A DNA stretch of 49,747 nucleotides, from contig JADFRS010000009.1 of assembly GCA_022561145.1 (NCBI GenBank), positions 1 to 49,747 of the forward strand, written 5' to 3'. A model generated the notes under the pieces. That model ran no database searches, was not told where the DNA came from, and saw only the letters and a list, made by a program, of their open reading frames with translations. Within the stretch, counting starts at the first letter, position 1; every line of letters starts with the position of its first letter. The stretch comes from Gemmatimonadota bacterium (GTDB taxonomy: Bacteria; Gemmatimonadota; Gemmatimonadetes; Longimicrobiales; Gaopeijiaceae). A program made the translations under genes and the position numbers. Of this stretch, positions 35,306 through 45,245 are shown piece after piece.

Positions 35306-37269
35306 TGGGCCTGCTCAATCCGCTTCTGCTACTCGCGGGAGCCGCGATCGTCGTGCCGCTGATCCTGCACCTTTTCCACCGCCACGATACGAAGCGCGTG
35401 GCCTTTCCGGCGCTGCGTTACCTACAGCGCGCGGAGAAGGAACACGCGCGCACGATCCGCCTTCGGCAAATCCTACTCCTGGTTCTGAGGATCACTGCGA
35501 TCCTGTTACTCGCTTTGGCTGCGGCCCGACCGTTTGTCGGCGGGGGGGGAGGCATCCACGACCCCACAGCGCTGGTCATCATCCTGGACAACTCGATGAG
35601 TTCGGGGCGCGTTGTGGGTCAGGGCCGGACGCTCGACCAGCTCAAGGGCATCGCCCGCAAAAGCGTGGCCCGTGCCAGCAGCGAGGATAGGGTGTGGCTG
35701 CTTCGAGCCGGGGAGCCGTGGAGCGTCGCGCTCACCGGCCCGCTCGACGACGTAGGCCGGTGGATTGAAGAGACCGTGGTGAGTGGGGGTCGGGGTAACC
35801 TGCTCGAGAGCATCGAGCGCGCAGCGGCTCTGGTCTCCGGCGCGGGTCTTCGAGCCGCCGAGATCCACGTCGTGTCCGACCTTCAGCGTACGGCGTTTCT
35901 TGCCGGCACCGTAAGAGCCGATCTTACGGCGATCCCGCTGATCGTGTACGACGGCACGGACGCCGAGCCCGTGAACCGCCACCTCGACGGACTTCTGATC
36001 GGAGGGGGGCTGCCGCCATTGGCCAACCAGCGCTCCCAAATCACGGTGCGGGTGTCTGGCGGCTCCGACTCGCTAGCCCCCATACGACTCGTGATCGAGA
36101 ACCGGATCAGAGGAGCGGCGAGTGCCCCGGAAGGTATCCACACACTCCTGCCGCTGGGTCCGTTCGCCGAAGGTCCCGTGAGCGGATACGTAGAAACCGA
36201 CCCGGACGACCTCGGTTTGGACGACCGGCAATACTTCTCGCTGACCGTGCGGCCGCCACCGGGTGTCTGGGCCGACACGTCCCAGTCGTTCTTCTTGTCC
36301 CGGGCTCTGCCGGTGCTCGAAAGTGCAGGCCTCTTGAGGCCTGCGCCCGTCACCGAGGCCGACGTCCTGCTGGCCATCGGAGGTGCGGGGATGGAGAGCC
36401 GCCGGACCGGGGCGGCTGCCATCGTCGTCCCCTATCGAGACGTGACCCTGCTGCCGGCCCTGAACCGACGTCTGGCCTCCAGCGGGATCCCGTGGCGCTT
36501 CGAGCCTACCGAGGACCAGGGCGAGACGCCCTTGGGCGCCTCGAGTGTGCCAATCTCCCTGGACGGGGTGCGGGTGTTCGAGCATTACAGATTGATTCCC
36601 GGTAGTACCGGCGGCGCCGATGGCGCCGAGGCCCAGACCGAGGTGGTCGTGCGCCTGGCAACGGGAGAACCCTGGCTGGTGCGGGGAACGAGCGGCCGCG
36701 GACCGTTCTTCCTGGTTGCCTCACCGCTCGAACCGGAAGCGACCAACCTCCCGATCACGGCATCGCTGCTCCCGCTGCTCGAATGGATGCTGAGCGGATG
36801 GGCGGGTGACCGGGCCTCGATTCCCTTCCTGATCGCTGGCGAACCGATCCCTCTTCCGGAGGGCGCGACGGGAGTACAGGACCCCGAAGGAACTCTGCAT
36901 CCCGTGGATGGTACGGGCGTTCTTCGAGAAACTCGCCTGCCCGGCGTTTACACCATCTATGAAGAGGATGCCCCGATCGCTTACGTGGCGCTGAACACCC
37001 CCATCGAGGAGTCACTGCTCGAACGCATCGAGGCTCGTGAGCTGCGGGGGCTGGTGGATGCCCCGCTCACCATGGTGGAGGACAGCACCCGCTGGACACA
37101 CGCGGTGTTTGCCAGCGGCCAGGGACCCGAAGTATGGTGGCAAGTCCTCATCATGGCCCTGGGAGTCCTCGTGCTGGAGAGTCTGGTTGCCGCGAGCGGC
37201 CCCGCGCGCGTGCGCGGAGGCTCGATGACCTCCGCGTCGGCACACGGGGGCGCAGGGTCCGGCCAGTGA
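35305..37269 (+). CDS. BatA-like membrane protein with VWA domain
   Basis: 654 residues. The N-terminus is the aerotolerance-regulator (BatA) domain: a first helix MGLLNPLLLLAGAAIVVPLI, then HLFHRHDTKRVAFPALRYL and a second helix ILLLVLRITAILLLALAAAR. A VWA-like domain follows (LVIILDNSMSSGRV), then a long region with glutamine-amidotransferase-like features (ADVLLAIGGAGM, RGTSGRGPFFLVASPLE). A last hydrophobic helix lies near 620-640 (WWQVLIMALGVLVLESLVAA). It works with the DUF58 protein, probably in a membrane complex. The stop overlaps the GTG of mfd (GTGA). Confidence 0.88.
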   Translation: MGLLNPLLLLAGAAIVVPLILHLFHRHDTKRVAFPALRYLQRAEKEHARTIRLRQILLLVLRITAILLLALAAARPFVGGGGGIHDPTALVIILDNSMSSGRVVGQGRTLDQLKGIARKSVARASSEDRVWLLRAGEPWSVALTGPLDDVGRWIEETVVSGGRGNLLESIERAAALVSGAGLRAAEIHVVSDLQRTAFLAGTVRADLTAIPLIVYDGTDAEPVNRHLDGLLIGGGLPPLANQRSQITVRVSGGSDSLAPIRLVIENRIRGAASAPEGIHTLLPLGPFAEGPVSGYVETDPDDLGLDDRQYFSLTVRPPPGVWADTSQSFFLSRALPVLESAGLLRPAPVTEADVLLAIGGAGMESRRTGAAAIVVPYRDVTLLPALNRRLASSGIPWRFEPTEDQGETPLGASSVPISLDGVRVFEHYRLIPGSTGGADGAEAQTEVVVRLATGEPWLVRGTSGRGPFFLVASPLEPEATNLPITASLLPLLEWMLSGWAGDRASIPFLIAGEPIPLPEGATGVQDPEGTLHPVDGTGVLRETRLPGVYTIYEEDAPIAYVALNTPIEESLLERIEARELRGLVDAPLTMVEDSTRWTHAVFASGQGPEVWWQVLIMALGVLVLESLVAASGPARVRGGSMTSASAHGGAGSGQ

Positions 37270-40200
37270 GCTCACTTCCCCACCCCGTGTTGGAGGGCAT
37301 GGCCTCCTGCCCGGCGTTTCAGGGCTTGGATGGCGCGCTTCCGGGTCCCGGTGAAGCGCGTCGTATCGGGGGAGCGACGGGCTCGACACCCGCCGCCATC
37401 CTGGCCACCCTGCATGAACATCATCCGGACCGCCTCTTCGTGGCTGTCGCGCGTGATCCCCAGGCCGCTACCGCTATCGAGTCGGACCTGGAGGTGCTGA
37501 TCGGTCCGGGCGTCTCTCACCTATATCCTCAACACGAGGCTCTTCCATACGAGTCCACCGAAACGCACCTGGAGATCGGTGGCCTCCGGGTGGAGGCGGT
37601 GGAGGCACTCTTCAGCGGTAACGCCCGTTTGTTGGTCACGACGCTGCGCGCTCTTCAGGAACGGGCTCCCGTGCCCGAGGGCCTCGTTGAGCTCCGCATC
37701 ACTCTACAGATCGGAGAGGAGGTCGGCTTCCAGTGGCTGATCGACTCATTGGAGGCGCGCGGCTTCAAGCGCGCGGCGATGGTCGAGGAGGTGGGACAGT
37801 TCGCCATTCGCGGTGGACTCCTAGACGTCTTCTCGTTCGGCTCTCCGGAGCCCATGCGGATCGAGTTCTGGGGCGACGAAGTCGCGTCGATCCGTTTCTT
37901 CGACATCCTGGACCAGCGCTCCACCGAACCGCAGGACAGTGCGCACATCCTGCCTGTCAACTTCCAATCCTCCCCTGGTGACGGACACACGCTTCCCCGG
38001 TCGTTGCTCGAGCTGGTGCCTCGCGAGACCATCCTATTCGTAGTGGGCCCGGCGGAGTGGACGGCTGAGTTGGAGCGCACCTGGTCGCAGGTCCGCGCCC
38101 TCCATCGCGAACGGATCGAGGAAGGCTCGGCGCCAGTCCCGCCCAGCGACCTCTTCCTCGAGCCCCAGCAGGCCCTCGCCGCCCTCACGAGTTTTCCACG
38201 TATCGAGGCGGTGGTGGAGTCCGTCGGCGACGAGATCTTGCACACGGCACCGCCCCCACCCGTGGACCGGGACATGGCGCGCCTCAAGAGCCATCTACGC
38301 GAGGGGTCGGCCACGGGGCACCGAACCCTCATCCTCTGCGACAACCAGGGGCAGTGCGACCGCCTCGAAGAGATCATGGGCGGAGTGGAGTCGATCCCCC
38401 CGGAGTGCCATATCATGGTCGGATCGCTTGGGGGGGGATTCGTGCTGGAACGCTCGTCTCCCCCACTACGCGTGTTCACGGACCATGAGGTGTTCCGCCG
38501 CACACGCCGCTTGCGGCGCGCTCGCAGGTTCCGTGGCGCGGTCGCACTCGAGAGCATCTCGCAACTCAATCCGGGTGACTTTGTAGTTCACATGGAGCAC
38601 GGAATCGGCGTATTCAAGGGACTCGAGCACACCCAAGTAGCCGGCACGGAGCTCGAAGCCATGGTGATCGAATACGCCGGCGAAGAGATCCTGCGCGTGC
38701 CCGTTTATCGCCTCGACCTCGTAGAGCGCTGGGTCGGTGAGACCGAGGACTCGAAGGCTCCCGCGTTGCACCGCATCGGAGGCAAGCGCTGGAAGACGCT
38801 CAAGCGAAAGACCGAAGCGGCCATAGAGCGCATGACCGCTGAGCTCCTCCAGCTCTATGCCTTACGCGAGACCGTCGTGGGGTTCGCCTTCTCTCCCGAC
38901 GGAACGTGGCAGAAAGAGATGGAGTCCTCTTTCCTCTACGAGGACACCCCCGATCAACGCAAAGCCATGTCCGACGTCAAACGCGACATGGAGTCGTCCG
39001 GGCCCATGGACAGGTTGATATGCGGAGACGTGGGGTACGGCAAGACCGAAATCGCGATACGGGCGGCGTTCAAGGCTGTCCAGGACGCCAAGCAGGTCGC
39101 GGTGCTCGCCCCCACCACCGTGCTCGTGGAGCAGCACCGGCACACCTTCGAGGAGCGCCTGGCGGACTATCCCGTCAAGATCGGAGCCCTCAGCCGCTTC
39201 AGGTCGGCGAGTGAACAAGAAACCCTGCTCGCCGGCCTCAAGGACGGGACAATCGACGTGGTAGTGGGAACGCATCGGCTGCTCTCCGAGGATGTCACGT
39301 TCAAGGATCTCGGCCTGCTGATCATCGACGAAGAGCAGCGCTTCGGCGTGAAGGACAAGGAGCGCCTGAAGCAGCTTCGCACGTCGGTCGACGTGCTAAC
39401 GCTCACAGCCACGCCCATCCCGCGTACGCTGCACCTGTCGCTCAGCGGCCTCAGGGATCTGTCGCTCATCCAGACGCCGCCCCGCGACCGCCAGCCCATC
39501 ATCACCCATGTCGTGCCCTGGTCCGACCAGATCCTTTCGGAGGCTCTGCAGCGGGAGCTGGACCGCGGTGGCCAGACATTCCTCCTGCACAACCGGGTAG
39601 AGACCATTGAGAGCGCGGCCGAACAGGTTCGTGCCCTGGCGCCCGAAGCCTCCGTCGCGATCGCCCATGGACAGATGACGCCCAAGGCGCTCGACAAGGT
39701 CATGCGGGACTTCGTCGACGGGGAGGTGGACGTGCTCGTGTGCTCCTCGATCATCGAAAACGGGCTCGACGTCCCCAACGCCAACACCATGATCGTCGAC
39801 CGGGCTGATCGCTTCGGCCTGTCACAGTTGTACCAGATTCGGGGCCGGGTCGGACGAAGCGATCGGCGGGCGTACTGCTACCTCGTCGTTCCCGACCAGT
39901 TGAGCGACGAAGCCGACAAGCGCCTCCGCGTGCTCGAGCACTACACGGAACTGGGAAGCGGGTATGCCGTGGCGCTCAAGGACCTCGAGCTGCGCGGAGC
40001 CGGCAACCTGTTGGGTGGGCAACAGTCGGGGTTCGCCCACGCGATGGGCCTGGACGCTTACCTTCGACTGCTGGAGCAAACCGTTAAGCGGATGAAGGAT
40101 ACTAACGAAGAGAAGGAGTACCCGGAGCCTGAAATTTCCCTGGCCGGTGGGGCGTACCTTCCTGACGGCTACGTTTCGGATTCGGGCCAGAAATTGCATC

Positions 40201-40577
40201 TTTACCGTCGCCTATCGAAGCTCCGGCACCAAACGGAGGTCCAGAGCCTGCGAGAGGAGTTGACGGATCGATTCGGAGAGCCGCCGCCCGAAGTAGAACG
40301 GCTTCTCGAAGGAGCGTCGCTTCGTATCCTCGGCCGGGCGCTGGGGGTCGAACGCATTCTGGTGCGTGATAGGGTCGCGCGCGTGAACTTCCGGCCCGGG
40401 GTGGAGCCCCGTTTGACGGTTCTCGAGCGACCGCTCAGGGACCATCAAGTCGAAGTGGAGGTTCGGCGCTTGGCGCCACTCTCGTTGGCGCTGCACCGAG
40501 TGGGAGCCGCGCCATTGGGTACGACGATCATTTCGGCCTTGGCAACGCTGTTGGCCGGCAGGAAAGACGCAGCATGA
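37266..40577 (+). CDS. mfd: Transcription-repair coupling factor
   Basis: SF2 translocase that pushes stalled RNA polymerase off DNA and recruits UvrA. 1103 residues from GTG 37266. Order of parts: UvrB-homology domain (QHEALPYESTETHLEIGGLR), the CarD-like RNAP-interaction domain (LNPGDFVVHMEHGIGVFKGL), then the RecG-like motor with Walker A GDVGYGKTEIAIRAA, DEEQRFGVKDKERLKQL, TATPIPRTLHLSLSG and RGRVGRSDRRAYCY. The C-terminal TRCF domain holds LYRRLSKLRHQTEVQSLREE. The N-terminal part is a little shorter than in E. coli. Translation is coupled to the BatA-like gene, an uncommon partner for mfd. Confidence 0.97.
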   Translation: MSSLPHPVLEGMASCPAFQGLDGALPGPGEARRIGGATGSTPAAILATLHEHHPDRLFVAVARDPQAATAIESDLEVLIGPGVSHLYPQHEALPYESTETHLEIGGLRVEAVEALFSGNARLLVTTLRALQERAPVPEGLVELRITLQIGEEVGFQWLIDSLEARGFKRAAMVEEVGQFAIRGGLLDVFSFGSPEPMRIEFWGDEVASIRFFDILDQRSTEPQDSAHILPVNFQSSPGDGHTLPRSLLELVPRETILFVVGPAEWTAELERTWSQVRALHRERIEEGSAPVPPSDLFLEPQQALAALTSFPRIEAVVESVGDEILHTAPPPPVDRDMARLKSHLREGSATGHRTLILCDNQGQCDRLEEIMGGVESIPPECHIMVGSLGGGFVLERSSPPLRVFTDHEVFRRTRRLRRARRFRGAVALESISQLNPGDFVVHMEHGIGVFKGLEHTQVAGTELEAMVIEYAGEEILRVPVYRLDLVERWVGETEDSKAPALHRIGGKRWKTLKRKTEAAIERMTAELLQLYALRETVVGFAFSPDGTWQKEMESSFLYEDTPDQRKAMSDVKRDMESSGPMDRLICGDVGYGKTEIAIRAAFKAVQDAKQVAVLAPTTVLVEQHRHTFEERLADYPVKIGALSRFRSASEQETLLAGLKDGTIDVVVGTHRLLSEDVTFKDLGLLIIDEEQRFGVKDKERLKQLRTSVDVLTLTATPIPRTLHLSLSGLRDLSLIQTPPRDRQPIITHVVPWSDQILSEALQRELDRGGQTFLLHNRVETIESAAEQVRALAPEASVAIAHGQMTPKALDKVMRDFVDGEVDVLVCSSIIENGLDVPNANTMIVDRADRFGLSQLYQIRGRVGRSDRRAYCYLVVPDQLSDEADKRLRVLEHYTELGSGYAVALKDLELRGAGNLLGGQQSGFAHAMGLDAYLRLLEQTVKRMKDTNEEKEYPEPEISLAGGAYLPDGYVSDSGQKLHLYRRLSKLRHQTEVQSLREELTDRFGEPPPEVERLLEGASLRILGRALGVERILVRDRVARVNFRPGVEPRLTVLERPLRDHQVEVEVRRLAPLSLALHRVGAAPLGTTIISALATLLAGRKDAA

Positions 40578-40608
40578 ACCGTGTGAAGCACAGAGGAGAA
40601 AGACCTAG

Positions 40609-42060
40609 ATGGATTTGAAGCGAAGTTTGGCTGTAACGGCGTGTCTCGGCGCGTTGGCAGGGTGCGACTCCGGCAGTCCGGGCGATCGAATCGTGGCACG
40701 GGCGGGGACCCACGACTTCACCGTGCAGGACGTGGTGGATCTGCTGGCGGGAGCACAGTTCCCGAACGAAGGGGAGGTCATCAACGCCCTGGCGAACTTC
40801 TGGGTCGACTACACGCTGGTCGCCATCGCTGCCCAAGAGGATGCCGATCTGCGCAACGTTGATCTCGAGCCGGTGCTTCGTCCACAGTTCGAGCGGGAGA
40901 TCATCCAGCTCTATCGAGCGGAGAGCGCACAGGCCGACACGGCGATCGACGACTCCAGCCTCCGCGCGCTCTGGGATGAGTCACCCGTGGAAGGCCGGGT
41001 GCACGCGCGCCACATCCTCTTGACCTTGCCCGACCAGGCCACGGACGAGCAGCGCGATAGCGTCTTCAACGCTGTGAACGCACTCAAGCGGCGCATCGAA
41101 GGCGGTGAGTCCTTTTCCGACCTGGCTATCGAGTTTTCGCAGGATCCGGGTAGCAGGCCGCAGGGAGGGGACATGGGTTGGTTCGAGCGCGGCCAAATGG
41201 TGCGGCCCTTCGAAGAAGCGGCTTTCGCGCTACAGCCTGGCGAGATCAGCGATATCGTCCAAACGCCGTTCGGCTTTCACCTGATCCGGGTGGATGAACG
41301 TGACACGCCCGACTTCGAGAGCCAGCGGGACGACTTTCGCAGCCAAGTCATCGCCCAACGGCTCAGATCGGCGGACTCTGTGTTTCTGGCCGCGGTGGAC
41401 GCCGACGCCAACATGAAGGTGAGAGACGGTGCGCTGGAGGTGCTTCGCGCACTCGGCAATGCACCTTGGCAGCCGCTCAACCGGCGGGCCACCAAGCGAA
41501 CGCTGGTGGAGTATGCCGACGGCAGGCTGACGGCCGGCGACGTCCAGCGGTTCATCCAGACGCGGGCGCCGGAGTTCGCGGGCCAGGTCCAGCAGGCGGC
41601 CGACGGACCGCTCGAGACCCTCCTCCTCAGCCTGGCGCGTGACCAAATGCTCATCAAGAAAGCGTCCGATTCGGGCATCGACATCGATCCGGCCCGGCGG
41701 GACTCGCTTATCGAGGTGACCCGGGAGCAACTCGTGCAGGCCGCCGACCAGCTGGGCATCCGACGAATCACACCGATTCAAGGCGAATCCCCCTCGGGCG
41801 CCGTGGAACGAACGGTTCGCGGTATCATCCAGTCCGTGCTCGACGGCTCGACCAACGTAATCCCGCTGGGCGTCGTCACGGCGAGCTTGCGCGCGGAGTA
41901 CGACGGCCGCGTGATGCATGCAGGCATCCTGAAGGCTAGGGAGCGTCTGGACGAAGTCCGTGGGGTGCAGGGTGCTCCGCCGCTCCCGTTGCCGACGGCG
42001 CCAGACAACGTAGCGCCGGTCCAAGACACTGCCGAGGCCGCAGCCGACAGCACCGGATAA
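40609..42060 (+). CDS. Parvulin-type peptidyl-prolyl isomerase lipoprotein
   Basis: 483 residues. The N-terminus is a lipoprotein signal with lipobox LAGC (Cys19), so the protein is anchored on the periplasmic side of a membrane. A SurA/PrsA-like N-terminal chaperone part precedes a single parvulin domain at about 125-235, with GRVHARHILLTLPDQ, FSDLAIEFSQDPGSRPQGGD and MGWFERGQMVRPFEEAAFAL followed by PFGFHLIRVDE. The C-terminal ~230 residues are helical, with no known motif, and end in a Pro/Ala-rich tail. It lies 31 bp after mfd and is followed by an intrinsic terminator and then a second foldase gene. Role: outer-membrane or exported protein folding. Confidence 0.9.
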   Translation: MDLKRSLAVTACLGALAGCDSGSPGDRIVARAGTHDFTVQDVVDLLAGAQFPNEGEVINALANFWVDYTLVAIAAQEDADLRNVDLEPVLRPQFEREIIQLYRAESAQADTAIDDSSLRALWDESPVEGRVHARHILLTLPDQATDEQRDSVFNAVNALKRRIEGGESFSDLAIEFSQDPGSRPQGGDMGWFERGQMVRPFEEAAFALQPGEISDIVQTPFGFHLIRVDERDTPDFESQRDDFRSQVIAQRLRSADSVFLAAVDADANMKVRDGALEVLRALGNAPWQPLNRRATKRTLVEYADGRLTAGDVQRFIQTRAPEFAGQVQQAADGPLETLLLSLARDQMLIKKASDSGIDIDPARRDSLIEVTREQLVQAADQLGIRRITPIQGESPSGAVERTVRGIIQSVLDGSTNVIPLGVVTASLRAEYDGRVMHAGILKARERLDEVRGVQGAPPLPLPTAPDNVAPVQDTAEAAADSTG

Positions 42061-42107
42061 GGCGGCGGCGAGCGTGGAACACCCCCTGTTCCAGGGGTTT
42101 AAATCAG

Positions 42108-42137
42108 GCGGGCCGGACGGCGTTCCGGCCCGCTTTT
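42108..42137 (+). terminator. Rho-independent terminator after the first foldase gene
   Basis: A perfect 10-bp GC-rich stem (42108-42117 with 42124-42133), six-base loop and TTTT tract lie 47 bp after the stop. A weaker hairpin with four or five C-G pairs precedes it at 42083-42098. The downstream surA-like gene must have its own promoter or depend on read-through. Confidence 0.88.
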
Positions 42138-42170
42138 CCTACGAAGGCGCGACCGGAAAGAGTTGAGTTG

Positions 42171-43487
42171 GTGATTCGACACATGTGCATTGCCCTGGCA
42201 GGCGTGCTTCTCGCGGCCTTGCCACACCCCGCGGTGGGGATGCAGACCGTCCCGACCGAGTCCGACGTCGTCGAGGCCGTGTGGGCCGTCGTCGGCGACT
42301 CGGTCATCCTGAAGACGGAGGTCGATCAATACCTTCTGCGGCTGTCGGCACAAGGTGTGGTCATCCCCCAGGATCCCGACCAGCTCCACCAGTTGCGGGA
42401 GCAAGCAATCGAGCAGCTCATAAACGAGCAGCTCATCCTGCAAGAGGCCTACGCCGACACCACGCTCGCGATCACCGACGAAGACCTGGATGAGCGCGTT
42501 CAGCAGGAGGTCGACGCCCAGGTCCGCCAGTTCGGCACCCTCGGACAACTGCGAGTGGAGCTCGCACGGCAGGACATGACGCTGGCGGGCTTCCGCGAGC
42601 AGCAGAGGGCGCTGATCCACCGCAGGCTCCTACTACAGAGTTACCTCGCGAAACGGCAGCGCGACGCATCGGCCGTGGCAGTCTCGGAGCAGGAACTCCG
42701 GGATTTCTTCGCCGAGAACCAAGCCCAGGTCCCCACCGTGGCCCCGTCACTCCGTTTCGTGCAGTATCTCATGCAGCCCATCGCGTCGGACACCGCCAAA
42801 GCCAGCGCGCTGGCTGAGGCGGAGCGCGTACTCGACATGATCCGCGAGGGTGAGGATTTCGCCGACCTCGCTACCCGCTTCTCGCAGGGCCCCTCTCGGG
42901 AGGTCGGCGGAGCGCTCGACTGGATACGCCGGGATGGCAGCCTAGTGAAGAATTTCGAGGACGCCGTGTTCTCGCTTCCTGCCGGAGCGGTGAGCGCACC
43001 GACCGAGACCGAATTCGGCTATCACTTGATCATGGTGGAGCGCGTCCGTGGTGGGGAGCGGCGTGTGCGGCACATTCTGTTCACACCGACCGTGACCCCC
43101 GCCGACATCGCAGCGAACCGGGCACGAGCAGAGGAGGCAATTGCTCTGCTGACAGCGGGGGAGTCGATGACGGACACTGTGTCGGTAAAGGTCGACACGA
43201 TCAACATCGACATTGCCCAACTAACGCAACTCTCCGCGGAACACGCCTCGGCGCTTCGGGAGGCGGAGGTGGGCGCGGTGATCGGCCCCATCCCGTTCCA
43301 GCAGGCCTCCATCAACGCGCTCGCGATCGTGAAAGTGCTCGAGCGCAGGGTCGGCGGACGCGCAAGTTTCGAAGACATGCGGGCCCAAATGGAGTCTCGC
43401 CTCCGGGAGGACAAGATCATCGAACAGGTTGTCCAGGACCTCCGCGCCGCCGCCTATGTGGACATTCGCCTCCCGGGAGGGAGTTGA
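42171..43487 (+). CDS. surA: SurA-like periplasmic chaperone/peptidyl-prolyl isomerase
   Basis: 438 residues from GTG 42171 (TTG 42168 and ATG 42183 are also in frame; GGAAAGAG at 42154-42161 favours the GTG). A signal peptide (CIALAGVLLAALPHPAVG) is followed by the SurA N-terminal domain: DSVILKTEVDQYLLRL, EQAIEQLINEQLILQEAYA and QEVDAQVRQFGTLGQLRVEL. The first parvulin domain is at about 190-285 (FADLATRFSQGPSREVGGAL, then EFGYHLIMVE). A second, degenerate one follows RRVRHILFTP. It probably carries outer-membrane proteins through the periplasm. The stop is close to or overlaps the start of pdxA. Confidence 0.9.
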   Translation: MIRHMCIALAGVLLAALPHPAVGMQTVPTESDVVEAVWAVVGDSVILKTEVDQYLLRLSAQGVVIPQDPDQLHQLREQAIEQLINEQLILQEAYADTTLAITDEDLDERVQQEVDAQVRQFGTLGQLRVELARQDMTLAGFREQQRALIHRRLLLQSYLAKRQRDASAVAVSEQELRDFFAENQAQVPTVAPSLRFVQYLMQPIASDTAKASALAEAERVLDMIREGEDFADLATRFSQGPSREVGGALDWIRRDGSLVKNFEDAVFSLPAGAVSAPTETEFGYHLIMVERVRGGERRVRHILFTPTVTPADIAANRARAEEAIALLTAGESMTDTVSVKVDTINIDIAQLTQLSAEHASALREAEVGAVIGPIPFQQASINALAIVKVLERRVGGRASFEDMRAQMESRLREDKIIEQVVQDLRAAAYVDIRLPGGS

Positions 43488-43491
43488 AGCC

Positions 43492-44439
43492 CTGACGTCC
43501 GAAACCGCGCTAGCGCTCACCCTCGGTGACCCCCGTGGGATCGGCCCTGAACTCGCCGCCCGTGTCGCCAACCATTTCAAGCAGGAAGATCCCGACATCC
43601 GGCTCGTGCTTCTCGGGCCCGAGGGAATGGCTCCCGACGGATTCGATTATCGCGCCGGCGACGCATGGGACGGAACGCAAGCCTCGGCTGGAGCCGTCGC
43701 CGCAGCCGCTATCGAGTCGGCGGTGGAGTTGGCCGAAGCCGGCCAGGTGGCGGGCATCGTCACCGGGCCGATCCACAAGCCCGCGTTGATCGAGGCCGGG
43801 TGGGACGTTCCCGGACATACCGAAATGCTCCAACAGCTCACGGGAAGCCGCCGCGTCGGTATGCTCATGTGCGCAGAACGCACACGGCTGGGCCCACCGC
43901 TCCGTGTGCTCCTAGCCACCACTCACATCGCGCTGCGTGACGTGGCAGGACGCATCACGACCGAGCTCCTTGTGGACCAGGCCGAGCTCCTGGCGGCAAG
44001 CCTGGCCGAGGCGTGGGACATCCCGGCGCCCCGCCTGGCACTCTGTGCTCTCAATCCGCACGCGTCGGACCAGGGCCTGTTCGGAGACGAGGAGACCACC
44101 GTGATGGAGCCCGCTGTGGAGGCGTTGAGGGGACGCGGTGTGTCGGTGGAGGGCCCGATTCCGGCCGACACGGTGTTCTCGAGGGCGCTGGAAGGCGAGT
44201 TCGACGCGGTAATCGCGCCCTACCACGACGTAGGAATGGCACCGTTCAAGGCCGTGGCGTTCGGATACGGTGTGAACGTCACGCTGGGGCTCCCCTTCGT
44301 GCGCACGTCCCCCGACCACGGTACCGCTTTCGACCTGGCGGGGACAGGCAAGGCCGATCCGTCCTCGATGATGGAAGCCGTGCGTCTGGCCGCGAGGCTC
44401 GCGAGAAAACGCTTTGACACTGCCATGGCCGGTGTTTAG
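43492..44439 (+). CDS. pdxA: 4-hydroxythreonine-4-phosphate dehydrogenase
   Basis: NAD-dependent step in vitamin B6 (PLP) synthesis by the DXP-dependent route. Motifs: LTLGDPRGIGPELAARV at the N-terminus, VTGPIHKPAL, GHTEMLQQLTG, YHDVGMAPFKAVAFGYG with metal-binding His, and TSPDHGTAFDLAGTG. The family N-terminus is only reached by a non-ATG start: CTG 43492, placed 8 bp after GGGAGGGAG, gives MTSETALALTLGD and 315 residues. The nearest in-frame ATG (43456) would overlap surA by 32 bp and add twelve unrelated residues. surA followed by pdxA is also the order in enterobacteria. Confidence 0.93.
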   Translation: MTSETALALTLGDPRGIGPELAARVANHFKQEDPDIRLVLLGPEGMAPDGFDYRAGDAWDGTQASAGAVAAAAIESAVELAEAGQVAGIVTGPIHKPALIEAGWDVPGHTEMLQQLTGSRRVGMLMCAERTRLGPPLRVLLATTHIALRDVAGRITTELLVDQAELLAASLAEAWDIPAPRLALCALNPHASDQGLFGDEETTVMEPAVEALRGRGVSVEGPIPADTVFSRALEGEFDAVIAPYHDVGMAPFKAVAFGYGVNVTLGLPFVRTSPDHGTAFDLAGTGKADPSSMMEAVRLAARLARKRFDTAMAGV

Positions 44440-44475
44440 CTTTCACTTCCGGACCGTGTCCATCGGTCGAAGAGC

Positions 44476-45240
<765 letters not shown>

Positions 45241-45245
45241 AGGCC

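Noticed and set aside
42083-42098. Second terminator before 42108
   Set aside because: Only four or five base pairs and a weak T tract; the hairpin at 42108 is far stronger.
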